NCBI GenBank assembly: GCA_047635375.1
Contig: JBLIKP010000005.1
Location: 1 to 58,367 of the forward strand
Reading direction: 5' to 3'
Length of the DNA stretch: 58,367 nucleotides
DNA from: JBLIKP01 sp047635375
GTDB lineage: Bacteria > Bacteroidota > Bacteroidia > Sphingobacteriales > Sphingobacteriaceae
The notes under the pieces were generated by a model. The model worked only from the letters and a program-made list of their open reading frames with translations, was not told the DNA's origin and did no database searches. Both the position numbers and the translations under genes were made by a program. Positions 9,658-18,533 of this stretch are shown one piece after another; positions within the stretch are counted from its first letter, which is position 1, and the number at the start of each line of letters is the position of its first letter.

Positions 9658-10491
9658 ATGAAAAATACATTTATTCTAATTCCTGTGTTGGCGGGAATTC
9701 TTATTGCTGGCTGTGGCACCCCAAAGTTTTATAAACCAAACGGATCGAAGGTTCTTGTATTAGTAGAGAAAAACACGTTGACCTTTTCTAATGATTTAGG
9801 GGTCAAAAAATCAGGTATGCCTTATTTGAAAGAAACAAAAGGCAATAATGAATTTATTCCTTCAGCCATAATTACGCCGGTATTGGCTATTGGCTCAAAC
9901 TTAATTGCTACCCAATTAAAAGATTATGCGAAGTCTTATGCAAGTGAATTTCAAATAAAGAAGACTTTCATCCGTAAAGATCAATCCTGAAAAAGTTTAA
10001 TAATTCCAGGCTTCAGAATTAATAGGTCATACCTACTTAAAGGATCTGGGAATGGTAAAGTAGGTTCATTATCTATGGCATTCCAAGCGGTTTCTGATAC
10101 AGTGGGGAAACGCACGTTTTACTATGCCCTTAATGACTTAAAAGTGAAAAATAGCCGTGCAAGAATAAAAGCAGGTTTTCCTTTTAATGATTACGTAATA
10201 AAAATTTCTATAGGCTACATTGAAAATGGCGAGAAGAAAAGAATGGAGCTTTCACCCTTGATGGTTCCAATGATAAAAGTTGACGGTCAAAATCAGTTTA
10301 TTGATGTTCAAGGCGATCCTTTGTATGTTCCTGAAAGGATTCTTGTAAATAAAAACTTCGTTTTTTCTGAACTTGAGGTAACAGTTGTAGAATCCAATGT
10401 TTACAAGATGAGAGGCGAAAAAGTTTTAGAACTTTACGAAAAACATAATGAAAGCGGTCAGGATATAATTAATGTTATTATTCAGAAATAA
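9658..10491 (+). pseudogene. Lipoprotein gene interrupted by one in-frame TGA
   Basis: Starting at ATG 9658 (AAAAGG lies 7 bases upstream), the frame encodes a lipoprotein signal ending LIAGC. It runs to TGA at 9988-9990 (110 residues), then continues in the same frame without another stop to TAA at 10489-10491. The 84 bases between the TGA and the next ATG (10075) read KSLIIPGFRINRSY..., which looks coding, and they contain no start codon for the second half. One gene of about 277 codons with a single nonsense mutation is the simplest reading. The change is one step from CGA or TGG. I do not recognise the family. The second half is beta-rich and ends EKHNESGQDIINVIIQK. Alternatives are a sequencing error or readthrough; a split gene is unlikely because the second part would lack a signal peptide. 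A terminator follows. Confidence 0.72.
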
Positions 10492-10506
10492 ATAAAAAGC
10501 ACAAAA

Positions 10507-10538
10507 AAGCCTCGACCAGTTAATGGTCGAGGCTTTTT
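10507..10538 (+). terminator. Rho-independent terminator (bidirectional position)
   Basis: A 10-bp GC-rich stem (10509-10518 with 10524-10533) is flanked by an A-run and a T-run. It sits between the broken lipoprotein gene and the convergent glutaryl-CoA dehydrogenase gene, so it can serve both strands. Confidence 0.85.
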
Positions 10539-10556
10539 TATTTTAATTATTTCCTA

Positions 10557-11738
10557 TCAAGTAAAAGCATTTTCTCCAGTAACGTCCATTCCTGTAATTA
10601 AAAGGTGAATATCATGGGTTCCTTCGTACGTAACCACTGATTCTAAGTTCATCATGTGTCGCATTATCGGGTATTCTCCAGTTATACCCATTCCACCAAG
10701 CATTTGACGTGCTTCACGGGATATTTTAAGGGCAATTTCAACGCTATTACGTTTTCCCATAGAGATTTGCGCTGCGGTAGCGCGGTCTTCGTTTTTAAGG
10801 ACTCCTAAGCGCCATACTAAAAGCTGACCCTTAGTGATTTCGGTAATCATTTCAGCTAATTTCTTTTGCTGAAGTTGGAATCCGCCAATTGGACGACCAA
10901 ACTGAACTCTTTCTTTACTGTATCTTAAGGCAGTATCGTAGCAATCCATTGCTGCTCCCATTGCTCCCCAAGCAATTCCGAATCGTGCAGAGTTTAAGCA
11001 CATCAAAGGACCTTTTAATCCTTTTACATTAGGAAGAATATTTGCTTTTGGAACTTTAACATTATCAAAAACTAATTCACCGGTGGCACTTGCCCGTAGG
11101 CTCCATTTTCCGTGAGTTTCAGGAGTTGTAAATCCTTCCATTCCACGTTCAACAATTAAACCTTTGATAATACCTTCTTCATTTTTCGCCCAAACTACAG
11201 CGATATCAGCAAAAGGGGCATTGGAAATCCACATTTTAGCACCGTTTAGTACTACATGGTCACCCGCATCTTTGAAGTTAGTTACCATCCCGTTAGGGTT
11301 GGATCCGTGATCTGGCTCGGTTAAACCGAAACAGCCCATCATCTCACCAGTAGCAAGTTTAGGCAAGTATTTCATACGTTGCTCCTCACTACCGAAAGTA
11401 TAAATAGGGTACATTACTAATGAACCTTGTACCGAGGCAGTGCTTCTAACTCCACTATCACCACGTTCGATTTCTTGCATTATTAATCCGTAGCTTATTT
11501 GGTCCATTCCGCCACCGCCATATTTGGTGGGGATGGTTGGTCCAAAAGCCCCGATTTCGCCTAAGCCTTTAATAATTTGCTTTGGGAATTCGGCACGTTG
11601 TGCGTAGTCTTCAATAATTGGAGAAACTTCTTTTTTTACCCACGTTCTAACCGCATCTCGCACCATTAGGTGTTCTTCGGTAAGTAATTCGTCAAGTAAA
11701 TAATAGTCTGGAGATTCAAATAAGTCGGTCCGAGCCAT
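10557..11738 (-). CDS. gcdH: Glutaryl-CoA dehydrogenase (acyl-CoA dehydrogenase family)
   Basis: This FAD flavoprotein (393 residues, family length) oxidises and decarboxylates glutaryl-CoA to crotonyl-CoA in lysine and tryptophan breakdown. The acyl-CoA dehydrogenase fold is complete: the helical N-terminal domain, the central beta domain with FGLTEPDHGSNP, and the C-terminal helical domain with the catalytic base E372 in TYEGTHDIH. Segments RSTASVQGSLVMYPIY, GKWSLRASATGE and LNSARFGIAWG are specific to the glutaryl-CoA branch, as recalled from human GCDH. No other lysine-degradation genes are next to it. A TACATTTG promoter-like box lies 25 bases upstream of the start. Confidence 0.9.
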   Translation of the reverse strand: MARTDLFESPDYYLLDELLTEEHLMVRDAVRTWVKKEVSPIIEDYAQRAEFPKQIIKGLGEIGAFGPTIPTKYGGGGMDQISYGLIMQEIERGDSGVRSTASVQGSLVMYPIYTFGSEEQRMKYLPKLATGEMMGCFGLTEPDHGSNPNGMVTNFKDAGDHVVLNGAKMWISNAPFADIAVVWAKNEEGIIKGLIVERGMEGFTTPETHGKWSLRASATGELVFDNVKVPKANILPNVKGLKGPLMCLNSARFGIAWGAMGAAMDCYDTALRYSKERVQFGRPIGGFQLQQKKLAEMITEITKGQLLVWRLGVLKNEDRATAAQISMGKRNSVEIALKISREARQMLGGMGITGEYPIMRHMMNLESVVTYEGTHDIHLLITGMDVTGENAFT

Positions 11739-11762
11739 AAAATATTGTGTTTATCTTGGTAG

Positions 11763-11770
11763 CAAATGTA
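11763..11770 (-). promoter_or_regulatory. Candidate -7 box for gcdH
   Basis: On the minus strand TACATTTG fits TANNTTTG and ends 25 bases before the gcdH ATG, giving a short leader. No clear -33 box was found. Confidence 0.4.
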
Positions 11771-11868
11771 GCATTATTGAGAAGTTTATCGGAAATAAAT
11801 GTCGCAAAAATCGTTGGCTTTTATCTTCTTTATATTATTACGTCCTTTACGGTCTAATTATTTACCAA

Positions 11869-12573
11869 ATGGCAAGCAAATACGCATTTATCACTGGAGC
11901 GACTCAAGGAATGGGGAAGGCAATTGCTTTTTCTCTCGCTGGGCGCGGATATGATCTTTTCCTAACAGCAAGAACACAATCAGATCTTGAAACTGTAAAG
12001 GCTGATATTGAAAAGATGCATAAGGTTAAAGTTGAAATATTCTCAGCCGATCTTGCAGAGAAAGAAAGCCGAAACATTCTGATTGCAGAAGTGAAAAAAC
12101 GAGTGAAATCGATTTCAGTTTTGGTCAATAACGCAGGGGTATTCTTTAATGATACCATTGCAACAATAATGGAAGCGGACCTAAGAAGAGTAATGGAAAT
12201 TAATTTATTTGCTCCAATCCATCTTAGTCAGGCTTTTATTCCGCTATTAAAACTTGGATTAAATGCTCATGTAATAAATATTTGTTCGATTTCAAGTAAA
12301 GAAATTGTTCCTGAGACTGCTTCTTATACCATTTCAAAATTTGGACTGTTCGGATTTTCTGGAGTTTTAAGAGAGGAGTTGAAATCGCAAAATATTAAGG
12401 TGACTTCTATTCTTCCTGGTGCCACTTATACCCGATCATGGGAGGGAAAAGGAGTGGAGGAGGAGAAGCTTATTCAATCTAAAGACGTCGCCTTAGTTGT
12501 TCAAAACCTAATCGACTTGTCTTTTTCAGCGAATATTGACGAAATAAAAATCACCCCTATGCAACCGTTTTAA
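11869..12573 (+). CDS. Short-chain dehydrogenase/reductase (SDR)
   Basis: This 234-residue NAD(P)-dependent oxidoreductase is of the classical SDR type. It has the Rossmann motif T9-G-A-T-Q-G-M-G16, the NNAG motif at 87-90, catalytic serines near 140-142 (ICSISS) and the Y153-x-x-x-K157 pair. The Arg at 35 after the second strand suggests NADP(H) preference. The substrate is unknown; the closest general type is the sepiapterin-reductase/YqjQ-like group. It is divergent from gcdH and has no visible operon partner. Confidence 0.88.
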   Translation: MASKYAFITGATQGMGKAIAFSLAGRGYDLFLTARTQSDLETVKADIEKMHKVKVEIFSADLAEKESRNILIAEVKKRVKSISVLVNNAGVFFNDTIATIMEADLRRVMEINLFAPIHLSQAFIPLLKLGLNAHVINICSISSKEIVPETASYTISKFGLFGFSGVLREELKSQNIKVTSILPGATYTRSWEGKGVEEEKLIQSKDVALVVQNLIDLSFSANIDEIKITPMQPF

Positions 12574-12673
12574 CCCTTTTTTCATCTTGGTATTAGGTTG
12601 GGTGAAAATACTTCCGCGGAAGCGTTACTACTTACCCCAAAAATTTTTAAAGCAATTTTATTATTTTAACACC

Positions 12674-13102
12674 ATGGAAAAGCAGCTGTATCGATCAAAA
12701 ATAAATAAACAGTTGTTTGGCGTTTGTGCTGGACTTGCCGATTATTTCAAGCTAGACACCATTTGGGTAAGACTTGGGTTTGTTTGTGCTACAATTTTTG
12801 GAGGAACAGGGGTGGTTCTATATTTAATCCTCGCATTAGTCTTACCCGAAGCTTCATCAGGAAATCCTGAATTTAATACCCAACCTGAAAACGCAAAAGA
12901 AATGACCAAAAATAAAAAAGACAGTGGTTCGCTTATAGGCGGACTTGTAATGGTGACCCTTGGACTTTGTTTTTTAGCCCAAGAATATATTCCACATGTT
13001 AATTTCCAAAAGCTATGGCCTTTGATTTTAGTAGTGATAGGAATTGGTCTTTTAATTAAGGCTAAGAAAGAAGGAAAAGACGAATCTTCTCCAGAAAACT
13101 AA
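12674..13102 (+). CDS. PspC-domain membrane protein
   Basis: The real start is ATG 12674 (142 residues); the open frame extends upstream only through untypical sequence. Residues 1-60 form a PspC domain (MEKQLYRSKINKQLFGVCAGLADYF type, with one transmembrane helix ending in LILALVLPEA). A charged linker (NKKDSGS) and two further hydrophobic segments of LiaI/DUF5668 type (GGLVMVTLGLCFLAQ, WPLILVVIGIGLLIKA) follow. PspC proteins sense or respond to envelope stress at the inner membrane. The next gene starts 12 bases downstream and carries the same kind of membrane segment, so the two are probably cotranscribed. Confidence 0.85.
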   Translation: MEKQLYRSKINKQLFGVCAGLADYFKLDTIWVRLGFVCATIFGGTGVVLYLILALVLPEASSGNPEFNTQPENAKEMTKNKKDSGSLIGGLVMVTLGLCFLAQEYIPHVNFQKLWPLILVVIGIGLLIKAKKEGKDESSPEN

Positions 13103-13114
13103 AAACTCCCAGAT

Positions 13115-14053
13115 ATGAAAACGCGTGATATGATAAGCGGCCTTATCCTAATTGGAATTGGTCTGATATTTTTGTTCATAAATATGGACATGATTTCAAT
13201 AAACTGGAGTCAGCTTTGGAGTTTATGGCCGGTAATTTTAATTGTAATTGGACTTAATTCCATTGCTGCGGCAACCAAGTTAAAGTGGCTTCCTTGGGTT
13301 GGTTTAGTGATTTTTGTAGGCTTGCTTTTTTCTGTAGTGAGCTTTGATACAAATAGCAAAAACAACGGTTTTAGTTTCGATTGGGACGATAATGACAAAG
13401 CTGAACAAATACTGGGAAACAACACAACTGATACATTTACTCAGAAATTTGTAGAACCCTTTAACGGTGCTGCTGAAGCAAAATTAAATGTAGATGCTGC
13501 GGCTGGAGTTTATTTTATGAAGGAAACTACCTCTGATATGCTTGAAATCACTGCAAATTCCAATAAAATGGTGCATGAGCTTTCTTCGAAGGAAAAGAAG
13601 GGTGTTCAAGTTTACTATTTCGATACAGAATCAAATAATATTATCTATTCCGACAACGATTTTAACCATGTAAATCTTAAGTTAAATAAATCGGTGGTGT
13701 GGGATTTAGATTTTGATATTGGTGCAGCAAAAGCCGATTTCGACTTGTCACAATTTAAAGTGAAAAAGTTAAATGTGGATGCTGGAGCAGCTAACATTGA
13801 ATTAAGACTAGGAAATCAAGTGCCACTTTGTGAGGTTAATCTTGAAGTTGGAGCATCTAAGCTTGAGGTGTGGATCCCGCGTGATGCAGGCTGCAAAATT
13901 GATTATGACGGCGGACTTTCATCCAAAGATTTCAAGGAATTTAATAAACTTGGTAATGGAGATTATGAAACAGAAAACTATAATTCTTCGGATACAAAAA
14001 TCAACATAAATATTGACGCAGGGATTGCTAAGGTTGTAGTAAAACGCTATTAA
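13115..14053 (+). CDS. LiaF-like membrane protein with C-terminal beta 'toastrack' domain
   Basis: In this 312-residue protein, three N-terminal hydrophobic segments (about 7-27, 32-52 and 60-75) form a LiaI/LiaF-type membrane region. A soluble region from about 105 is built of repeated strands with Asp-Ala-Gly-Ala patterns (LNVDAAAGVYF, FDIGAAKADF, LNVDAGAANIEL, LEVGASKLEVW, NIDAGIAKVVV). That is typical of the right-handed DUF4097/LiaF-like beta domain. LiaF proteins in Firmicutes restrain the LiaRS envelope-stress system; here no LiaRS pair is adjacent. The neighbouring PspC gene supports an envelope-stress role, but this is inference. Confidence 0.8.
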   Translation: MKTRDMISGLILIGIGLIFLFINMDMISINWSQLWSLWPVILIVIGLNSIAAATKLKWLPWVGLVIFVGLLFSVVSFDTNSKNNGFSFDWDDNDKAEQILGNNTTDTFTQKFVEPFNGAAEAKLNVDAAAGVYFMKETTSDMLEITANSNKMVHELSSKEKKGVQVYYFDTESNNIIYSDNDFNHVNLKLNKSVVWDLDFDIGAAKADFDLSQFKVKKLNVDAGAANIELRLGNQVPLCEVNLEVGASKLEVWIPRDAGCKIDYDGGLSSKDFKEFNKLGNGDYETENYNSSDTKININIDAGIAKVVVKRY

Positions 14054-14086
14054 TATTTATTCATCAAAGGACTAAAAATACATTAC

Positions 14087-14122
14087 AAAAAAAGCCATTC
14101 CGGTACCGGAATGGCTTTTTTT
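14087..14122. terminator. Bidirectional terminator, 36-bp perfect palindrome
   Basis: Seven As, an 11-base arm and its exact mirror, and seven Ts form an uninterrupted palindrome centred on GGTACC. It separates the LiaF-like gene (+) from the kelch gene (-) and can terminate both. Confidence 0.92.
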
Positions 14123-14145
14123 ATGCATTTATTAAAGGTTTACAA

Positions 14146-15606
14146 TTACATTTTTGTAATGGCATGGGTTTTAATTATTACGCCATCTTCAGAATTTATG
14201 GTTAGGAAATAAACGCCATTAACAAGGTTGGATATGTCCAATTTAACATCTAAACCTTTAAACTCACCACTTGTCAATTTCATGCCTAATTGGTTGTAGA
14301 CTGAATATTCAAGTTCGGATTTGAAATTCTTAGGACCTTGAATATTAACAAAGTCGGAGGCAGGGTTTGGATAAATTTTGAATGCACGATCGGCAAATAA
14401 TTCATCTAAGCCAGTTGTATTTTCTGTACCATCATAACAAGCTGATGTGTCAACCCCACCTGCAGAATATGTTACAACCAGTGCGTACGATTCACCGGTT
14501 GGGATTTGAATTGAACCTTCTGTTTCGCCATCTAATTTTGAATAATTGTCGTTGCAATCAACCCATTGGAATTGTGCCTCTTGGTCAAAAAAATGGTCAT
14601 TTAAACTTACTGTTCCTGAGGAAACTGAAATTGCATCGTCAACAGGTTTGTCTGCTAAAGAATAGTTCCATAATTTATTGAAGGACACATCAGAATTATC
14701 ATCTCCACCTATTACAAAAGCCATGCTGTCAATAACAAATGCCCCTGGAGCCCAAAGCCCATCACCTATATGAGAAGATAGGGTGGTCCACTGGTCGGTG
14801 GTGGGATCATATTTATACAATTCGCCGCTTTCCAAGTTTTGATGATCTGACCCTTCGCCGTCGACAATAAATCCAAACCCGTTATATACAAATTGAGCGC
14901 CTGCAACTCTGCTTTCTCCTGGAAAATCATTTAATTTGGTCCATGATTGAGAGACGGAATTGAATTTATAAAAATCTTTAAAGATGGCTTCATGGTTATC
15001 TCCGAAACCCATGTAAATATCATTCTCAATAGTGAAGTAATAGGGGTGATGTCTTCCAATGCCTGGAAGGTCATTTTGTTGGCTCCAAGTATCGGTTGCA
15101 ATATCATATTCCCACATATCTTTAAAACCTGGAATAAATGTGCCCGATGCATTTTCACCATCGCCAAGGCCTACATATAGTTTTCCATTATCTGTAATTC
15201 CAAATGCCGGGTGACGTCGTCCTAAACACGGACAGGAAGCCAATTCTTTCCATTTATCTGTGGTAGGGTCATATTCATAAAGGTCATTTAAGTAACCGCC
15301 ATTATTCAACCCAAATCCTAAATATCCTTTTCCGTTATAAGTGGCACCAGCTGCAAAACCTCGTGCACCACCAGTAAAATTTGTCATTTTGGTCCAAGCT
15401 TCCTCGGCAGGATTATATTGATATGATTCGCCAAAAAACTGCCCCCCTCTGGTATTATATCCTGTAACAGCATAGCCCATACCATCAAGTGAAAATGTTA
15501 TTGGATGATTCCTGCCTGCAGCAGGAATATTACTTTTCGTAGTCCACTGTGAGAAAACCGTGGTACTAAAGGAAACTAGTAAAGAAGCGAGTATTATGTG
15601 TTTCAT
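14146..15606 (-). CDS. Secreted kelch-repeat protein with T9SS sorting domain
   Basis: This 486-residue exported protein has a signal peptide (MKHIILASLLVSFSTTVFSQ). Six kelch-like repeats span about 25-320, each with a G-x-G-Y/F turn and a W-x-x-L/M strand (YQYNPAEEAWTKM, YEYDPTTDKWKEL, WEYDIATDTWSQQ, YKFNSVSQSWTKL, YKYDPTTDQWTTL). They should form one beta-propeller. Residues about 335-390 resemble a small SprB/immunoglobulin-like adhesive segment, and 405-486 is a type A sorting domain (IYPNPASDFVNIQ ... IIKTHAITKM). It should be cell-surface or secreted; the binding partner is unknown. Confidence 0.88.
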   Translation of the reverse strand: MKHIILASLLVSFSTTVFSQWTTKSNIPAAGRNHPITFSLDGMGYAVTGYNTRGGQFFGESYQYNPAEEAWTKMTNFTGGARGFAAGATYNGKGYLGFGLNNGGYLNDLYEYDPTTDKWKELASCPCLGRRHPAFGITDNGKLYVGLGDGENASGTFIPGFKDMWEYDIATDTWSQQNDLPGIGRHHPYYFTIENDIYMGFGDNHEAIFKDFYKFNSVSQSWTKLNDFPGESRVAGAQFVYNGFGFIVDGEGSDHQNLESGELYKYDPTTDQWTTLSSHIGDGLWAPGAFVIDSMAFVIGGDDNSDVSFNKLWNYSLADKPVDDAISVSSGTVSLNDHFFDQEAQFQWVDCNDNYSKLDGETEGSIQIPTGESYALVVTYSAGGVDTSACYDGTENTTGLDELFADRAFKIYPNPASDFVNIQGPKNFKSELEYSVYNQLGMKLTSGEFKGLDVKLDISNLVNGVYFLTINSEDGVIIKTHAITKM

Positions 15607-15879
15607 TTTGTTTTTTTTTAATTAAAGGAAACCGAAAGTATATAATTTCATTTGGATAAAGAAAATAAATAAAAATGCGGAAATTAATTATAGTTATTTG
15701 GGTCTTTGGAAACCAATATTTACCACGTAACGTAAATCAGGTCGATGGATAATCTTCTTTTTCTCTGTAAATAATGAATGATTTCACCACTGCAACTCTG
15801 GTTAAAGATGTTGTTAATCACACTTGATTTTTAACGTGGGTTAGGGATAATTCCTTACTTTTGCTTAAAATAAAGCTAA
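15607..15879. other. Divergent intergenic region, kelch gene / ispG
   Basis: These 273 AT-rich bases between two divergent genes must hold both promoters. A TACTTTTG box sits near ispG; on the other strand a TACTTTCG-like box precedes the kelch gene. No open frame or RNA structure was recognised. Confidence 0.5.
15856..15863 (+). promoter_or_regulatory. Candidate -7 box for ispG
   Basis: TACTTTTG fits TANNTTTG and lies 16 bases before the ispG ATG, leaving a very short leader. The -33 element is unclear. Confidence 0.42.
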
Positions 15880-17835
15880 ATGCCAAACCATAATCTGCCC
15901 AGTTCTCCTATGGAGGGGAAATTTTGTCTGTCACTAACTGATTATAAGCGCTTTCCAACAAGGATTGTAGATATCGGTGGTGTACCGATGGGTGGTGATA
16001 ATCCAATTCGTATACAGTCTATGACTACCATAGATACTATGGATACAATGGGAAGTGTTGAGCAGACTTTACGCATGGTGGAGGCTGGTTGTGAGTATGT
16101 TAGAATAACTGCTCCAAGCATCAAAGAAGCAAAGAATCTCGCCGAAATCAAAAAGGAGCTTGCCAAACGTGGTTGCCATGTTCCGCTTATCGCCGATATT
16201 CATTTTACTCCAAATGCTGCCGAGGTAGCCGCTAGGATAGTTGAGAAGGTGCGAGTTAACCCTGGTAACTTTGCCGACAAAAAGAAATTCCAAGCGTTCG
16301 ATTACACTGATTCTGAATATGAAGGAGAAATTGAACGTATCCGTAAGAGATTTACCCCACTGGTAAACATCTGCAAGGAGGAAGGCACAGCAATGCGAAT
16401 TGGCACCAACCATGGTTCCTTAAGTGATCGAATAATGAGTCGCTATGGGGATACTCCACTTGGAATGGTGGAAAGTGCAATGGAATTTCTGCGCATTTGT
16501 GAAGATTTAAACTACCATAATATTGTGCTTTCAATGAAAGCCAGTAATCCTCAAACCATGGTGCAAGCATATCGAATGCTTGTAGAGACAATGGTTCGCG
16601 AGAAAATGAATTACCCACTTCATCTTGGTGTCACTGAGGCAGGAGATGGAGAAGATGGTAGAATAAAATCTGCCGTTGGGATTGGTTCCTTACTGGAAGA
16701 CGGTTTAGGAGATACTATCCGCGTAAGTTTAACTGAAGAGCCAGAAGCGGAAGCTCCGGTTGCAAAGCAACTTGCAGACCGCTATAAAAACAGAAAAGCG
16801 AAGACCATACATCCAATTACAAACATAAATTTCGACCCTTACCATTTTAATAAAAGGGAAAGTAAAGAGCATTATACTGTCGGCGGAAGCCAGGTAAATA
16901 GGGTAGTGGTGGATGTTACTAATAAACTGCCAAAAGGCCCAGCTGATATTCTTGGTTTAGGGTTTGCCTATGACGATACAATTGATAAGTTTTCAGTCTC
17001 CGATACGTCAGCCGATTTTATTTATCTTGGAGATTTTATTCCGGATTTTCCAATGCCAGGGAATCTTCCGAAAATTTACAACGAAAAAACCTACGCTAAA
17101 TTAAAAAATAAGGCCCTAGCATTTCCGCTAATCGATTGGGAGACCTACATAGGTGGCGAGTTTACCGCTAGTAAAGTTTTAAACTTTGTTAAATGCTCCG
17201 CCAACGACTTAAACGATCCAATTGTTGAGGTACTAAATGAACAGAAAGTGTGCCTTTGGATTACCTCTGACAATACCCATGGAATGCCAGAGTTCAGACG
17301 TGCCATGCTGTTCTTAAAAGAAAGAAACTGCAATGTCCCTGTTTTCTTCCATCGCGATTATGAAACTTCTGATGTGGATGAGTTTATGCTTCATTCATCC
17401 ACTGATATTGGCTCTTTGCTAGTGGATGGTTGGGGAGACGGAATGATTTTGACGGCACCCGGTATTGCTTTCGCGGATATTACACGCACGTCCTATGGGA
17501 TTCTTCAAGCCACAAGGACACGAATTTCCAAAACCGAGTATATCAGTTGCCCATCTTGCGGAAGAACATTGTTCGATCTTCAAGAAACCACCCAAAGAAT
17601 CCGCCAACGCACCGACCATCTTATCGGTGTGAAAATCGGAATTATGGGTTGTATTGTAAATGGACCAGGTGAAATGGCTGATGCCGATTATGGTTATGTT
17701 GGAACAGGTCCAGGCAAGATTACTTTATTCCGAGGACAGGAAATTGTTAAGAAAAACGTGGCTACTCCCGTGGCCGTAGATGAATTGATTCAATTGATTC
17801 AAGACGATGGAAACTGGGTAGAAAAGCCAGAGTAA
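15880..17835 (+). CDS. ispG: (E)-4-hydroxy-3-methylbut-2-enyl-diphosphate synthase, long form
   Basis: IspG (GcpE) carries out the penultimate step of the MEP isoprenoid pathway, turning MEcPP into HMBPP with a 4Fe-4S cluster. At 651 residues this is the long type found in Bacteroidota, Chlamydiae and plants, with an extra A* domain (about 275-520) between the TIM barrel (about 20-270) and the cluster domain. Cluster ligands are C557 and C560 (SCPSCGRT) and C591 (GCIVNGPGE), with E598 as the expected fourth ligand. The N-terminal IRIQSMTTIDTMD motif is clear. Its stop is one base from the ccmB start, so ispG heads an operon with the heme-export genes. Confidence 0.96.
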   Translation: MPNHNLPSSPMEGKFCLSLTDYKRFPTRIVDIGGVPMGGDNPIRIQSMTTIDTMDTMGSVEQTLRMVEAGCEYVRITAPSIKEAKNLAEIKKELAKRGCHVPLIADIHFTPNAAEVAARIVEKVRVNPGNFADKKKFQAFDYTDSEYEGEIERIRKRFTPLVNICKEEGTAMRIGTNHGSLSDRIMSRYGDTPLGMVESAMEFLRICEDLNYHNIVLSMKASNPQTMVQAYRMLVETMVREKMNYPLHLGVTEAGDGEDGRIKSAVGIGSLLEDGLGDTIRVSLTEEPEAEAPVAKQLADRYKNRKAKTIHPITNINFDPYHFNKRESKEHYTVGGSQVNRVVVDVTNKLPKGPADILGLGFAYDDTIDKFSVSDTSADFIYLGDFIPDFPMPGNLPKIYNEKTYAKLKNKALAFPLIDWETYIGGEFTASKVLNFVKCSANDLNDPIVEVLNEQKVCLWITSDNTHGMPEFRRAMLFLKERNCNVPVFFHRDYETSDVDEFMLHSSTDIGSLLVDGWGDGMILTAPGIAFADITRTSYGILQATRTRISKTEYISCPSCGRTLFDLQETTQRIRQRTDHLIGVKIGIMGCIVNGPGEMADADYGYVGTGPGKITLFRGQEIVKKNVATPVAVDELIQLIQDDGNWVEKPE

Positions 17836-17836
17836 G

Positions 17837-18487
17837 ATGAAAGAAATTAAGGCGCTTTTAAAAAAGGAAATCTTGTTGGAGTGGCGTTCACGCGCTTCTA
17901 TTAATGGGATATTGCTTTATGGTGTGAGCACGGTTTTTATCTGTTACATGGCCTTTGAAAGTGTACGCCCTATAGTATGGAATGCCCTTTTTTGGATTGT
18001 TCTTCTATTTGCTGCAGTTAACGGAATGGCAAAAAGCTTCCTTCAAGAAACAGAGGGTAGGCAAAAGTACCTTTACTTACTTTCAAGCCCATCTAAAATA
18101 TTAATAGCAAAGCTCATTTACAATATTGTGCTAATGTTGTTGATGGCGTTCATTTGCTTGATATTTTTCAGCCTATTTATTGATAACCACTTACTTCATT
18201 TTTGGCAATATAGTGTTGCCGTGTCGGCAGGATCAGTTAGTTTTGCAGCGGCTTTCACAATGATTTCTGCAATAGTTTCCAAAGCTGGAAATAACACGGG
18301 GTTGATGGCTATTTTAGGGTTCCCGGTTATACTACCTCTATTGCTTTTACTTCTTAGGTTTTCCGAAGCTATGATGGTAGGTAGACCGTTTTCGGAAAGC
18401 GTCGATTTTTTAATGGGAATTGGTTTAATTAATGTCATTTTAGTTGTTATTTCGTTGATATTATTTCCTTACATTTGGCGCGACTAA
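17837..18487 (+). CDS. ccmB: Heme exporter/cytochrome c biogenesis protein CcmB
   Basis: This 216-residue membrane protein is the family length. It has six hydrophobic segments and the N-terminal cytoplasmic LLKKEILLEWRSR typical of CcmB. CcmB is the permease of the CcmAB(C) transporter that drives release of holo-CcmE in system I cytochrome c maturation. It starts one base after ispG and is followed by ccmC and ccmD-like genes. No ccmA ATPase gene is in this window. Confidence 0.9.
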   Translation: MKEIKALLKKEILLEWRSRASINGILLYGVSTVFICYMAFESVRPIVWNALFWIVLLFAAVNGMAKSFLQETEGRQKYLYLLSSPSKILIAKLIYNIVLMLLMAFICLIFFSLFIDNHLLHFWQYSVAVSAGSVSFAAAFTMISAIVSKAGNNTGLMAILGFPVILPLLLLLLRFSEAMMVGRPFSESVDFLMGIGLINVILVVISLILFPYIWRD

Positions 18488-18533
18488 AAAGGGCTTTTAT
18501 GGTCTTATTTATTATCAAAACAAGAGGAAAATA

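Noticed and set aside
12587..12673. N-terminal extension of the PspC protein
   Set aside because: The extra 29 codons begin with a non-ATG codon and do not resemble PspC proteins; ATG 12674 begins directly with the family motif.
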